This document shows positions 8,299-9,439 of a stretch of DNA of 9,439 nt, piece after piece. Below the pieces are notes generated by a model. The model ran no database searches, had not been told where the DNA came from, and saw only the letters and a program-made list of their open reading frames with translations. This DNA comes from Bacteroidota bacterium (lineage in GTDB: Bacteria; Bacteroidota; Bacteroidia; Chitinophagales; Chitinophagaceae). Both the position numbers and the translations under genes were made by a program. The stretch lies in assembly GCA_023396345.1 (NCBI GenBank), contig JAEWWO010000121.1, positions 1 to 9,439 on the forward strand, in the 5' to 3' direction. Each line of letters starts with the position of its first letter. Positions within the stretch are counted from its first letter, which is position 1.

Positions 8299-8309
8299 TA
8301 ACAACTAAA
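8299..8309 (+). repeat. TAACAACTAAA motif, copy 2, ahead of ftsZ
   Basis: Exact second copy of the 11-base sequence found ahead of ftsA (6753-6763), here ending 13 bases before the ftsZ ATG. The similar placement is the reason to note it. Confidence 0.4.
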
Positions 8310-8322
8310 TAAACTTTATAAA

Positions 8323-9439
8323 ATGATAGACTTTGATATTCCTAAAAACCAGTCATCCATCATTAAGGTGATTGGTGTAGGTGGCGGAGGTAGCAATGCT
8401 GTAAATTATATGTATTCTCAAAATGTAGAAGGCGTAGATTTTATTGTTTGTAATACTGATGCAAAAGCACTTGAACTAAGTGAAATAACTAATAAAATAC
8501 AGCTTGGCCCGCATCTTACGCAAGGGCTTGGAGCCGGCGCTAATCCTAATGTAGGAAAAAAAGCAACGGAAGAATCTCTTGATGAAATCAGAAGAATTTT
8601 AGAAGTAAATACCAAGATGGCTTTTATCTGTGCGGGAATGGGCGGCGGAACCGGAACCGGTGGCGCTCCTATTATTGCAAAGATTTGTCAGGAAATGGGT
8701 ATACTTACTGTAGGTATTGTTACCACTCCTTTCAGCTTTGAAGGACCAAAGAGAAGAGCGCAGGCAGAAGCCGGAATCAGAGAGCTGGAGCCATTTGTAG
8801 ACACTTTGCTTGTTGTTTCAAACGATAAGTTGAAGATGCTTTATACAAATCTTAAAATCAGAGAAGCGTTTGGTAAAGCTGACGATATTTTAGCAACAGC
8901 TGCTAAATGTATTACAGATATTATCAACAGTAAAGGACACATCATTGTAGACTTTGCCGATGTTTCTACAGTAATGAGAAACGGTGGTGTAGCAATACTG
9001 GGAAGTGCACAGGCAGAAGGTGAAACCCGCGCCCAGAAAGCGATTGAGCTTGCTTTAAATTCTCCTTTGCTGAATGATAATGATATACGCGGTGCAAAAT
9101 GGATTCTGCTGAATGTGATTACAGGTTCCGGGGAGTATGAATGTGGTATGGACGAATTTGAGCTGATTAATGATTATGTAAGAATGAATGCCGGTGAAGA
9201 TACAGATGTGATTGTAGGTATGGGCGTTGATGATAATTTAGGAAAAGGATTGTCTGTAACATTGATAGCTACAGGCTTTGAGAATAAAGATCCGTTTGAG
9301 GAAAATGATAAAATAAATCTTGAAGCAAGAAAAAAAGATGTAGTTATTCTTGATTTGCAAGATGAAGGAAGAGAAGCTTCAAACCATAATCCTGTAGTTA
9401 TTTTCCCAAGAAAAGAAGAAGAAAATCAGAATGAGAATG
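8323..9439 (+). CDS. ftsZ: FtsZ, tubulin-like division GTPase (5' part)
   Basis: Cytoplasmic GTPase that polymerises into the Z ring and directs septal wall synthesis. The frame runs from ATG 8323 through the window end, giving 372 residues with no stop; the C-terminal peptide that binds FtsA lies outside. The GTP-binding domain has VGGGGSNAVN (19-28), NTDAKAL (44-50), the tubulin signature GGGTGTG (107-113) and PFSFEGPKRRAQAE (136-149). The T7 synergy loop reads GHIIVDFADV (205-214): the aspartates (210, 213) are kept, but Ile208 (ATT at 8944-8946) stands where the family consensus NxDxxD has Asn (Asn207 in E. coli). The C-terminal domain follows, with GAKWILLNVITG (257-268), MDEFELINDYV (276-286) and SVTLIATGF (about 314-322). 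After about 325 a charged, probably disordered linker begins. The 108-base AT-rich gap ahead suggests ftsZ may have its own expression control. Confidence 0.97.
   Translation, partial: MIDFDIPKNQSSIIKVIGVGGGGSNAVNYMYSQNVEGVDFIVCNTDAKALELSEITNKIQLGPHLTQGLGAGANPNVGKKATEESLDEIRRILEVNTKMAFICAGMGGGTGTGGAPIIAKICQEMGILTVGIVTTPFSFEGPKRRAQAEAGIRELEPFVDTLLVVSNDKLKMLYTNLKIREAFGKADDILATAAKCITDIINSKGHIIVDFADVSTVMRNGGVAILGSAQAEGETRAQKAIELALNSPLLNDNDIRGAKWILLNVITGSGEYECGMDEFELINDYVRMNAGEDTDVIVGMGVDDNLGKGLSVTLIATGFENKDPFEENDKINLEARKKDVVILDLQDEGREASNHNPVVIFPRKEEENQNEN

Larger units (their letters stand above)
8215..8322 (+). promoter_or_regulatory. AT-rich ftsA-ftsZ intergenic region
   Basis: At 108 bases with about 16 G or C, this is the longest and most AT-rich gap in the window. 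It most likely carries the ftsZ leader and possibly its own promoter. Near-matches to the Bacteroidota -7 box TAnnTTTG exist (TAAGGTTTG at 8228-8236, one base too long; TAATTTTC at 8263-8270, last base wrong), but neither has a TTTG box at the right distance, so I do not call one. No Shine-Dalgarno sequence precedes the ftsZ ATG. Confidence 0.4.

Noticed and set aside
1..9439. A novel or accessory system hidden in the window
   Set aside because: Every long stretch is filled by standard dcw genes with expected motifs and order; no unexplained gene, repeat array or mobile element was seen.

Overview
The window is a stretch of the division and cell wall (dcw) gene cluster of a Bacteroidota bacterium. 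Protein motif flavours and gene order suggest the Chitinophagaceae or a near relative; this placement is inference from remembered family sequences, not from a search. The DNA is AT-rich, most starts have little or no Shine-Dalgarno sequence, and leaders are A-rich, all usual for the phylum. All genes lie on the + strand.

Layout: 3' part of mraY (1-595), murD (595-1947), ftsW (1955-3268), murG (3281-4390), murC (4393-5790), ftsQ (5795-6709), ftsA (6775-8214) and the 5' part of ftsZ (8323 to the window end, open). From mraY to ftsQ the genes overlap by 1 base or are 2-12 bases apart, so they look like one co-transcribed, translationally coupled block. Gaps then widen: 65 bases before ftsA and 108 bases (about 15% G+C) before ftsZ, the only places where separate control is easy to imagine. 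No stretch above 300 bases lacks a gene. murC is followed directly by ftsQ, with no murB or ddl between them, as is common in Bacteroidota.

The genes form one pathway. MurC and MurD add L-Ala and D-Glu to UDP-MurNAc in the cytoplasm. MraY moves phospho-MurNAc-pentapeptide to the lipid carrier (lipid I). MurG adds GlcNAc (lipid II). FtsW polymerises lipid II at the septum. FtsQ helps assemble the periplasmic side of the divisome. FtsZ forms the cytoplasmic ring, tethered to the membrane by FtsA.

I see no mobile element, CRISPR array, RNA gene, defence system or other novel system. The points worth a second look are small: (1) ftsQ appears to end early by a one-base difference in an A6 run, with a 17-codon Ala/Pro-rich frame continuing beyond it; (2) ftsZ encodes Ile where the T7 synergy loop normally has Asn; (3) ftsQ must start at TTG; (4) the same 11-base motif lies just upstream of both ftsA and ftsZ starts.
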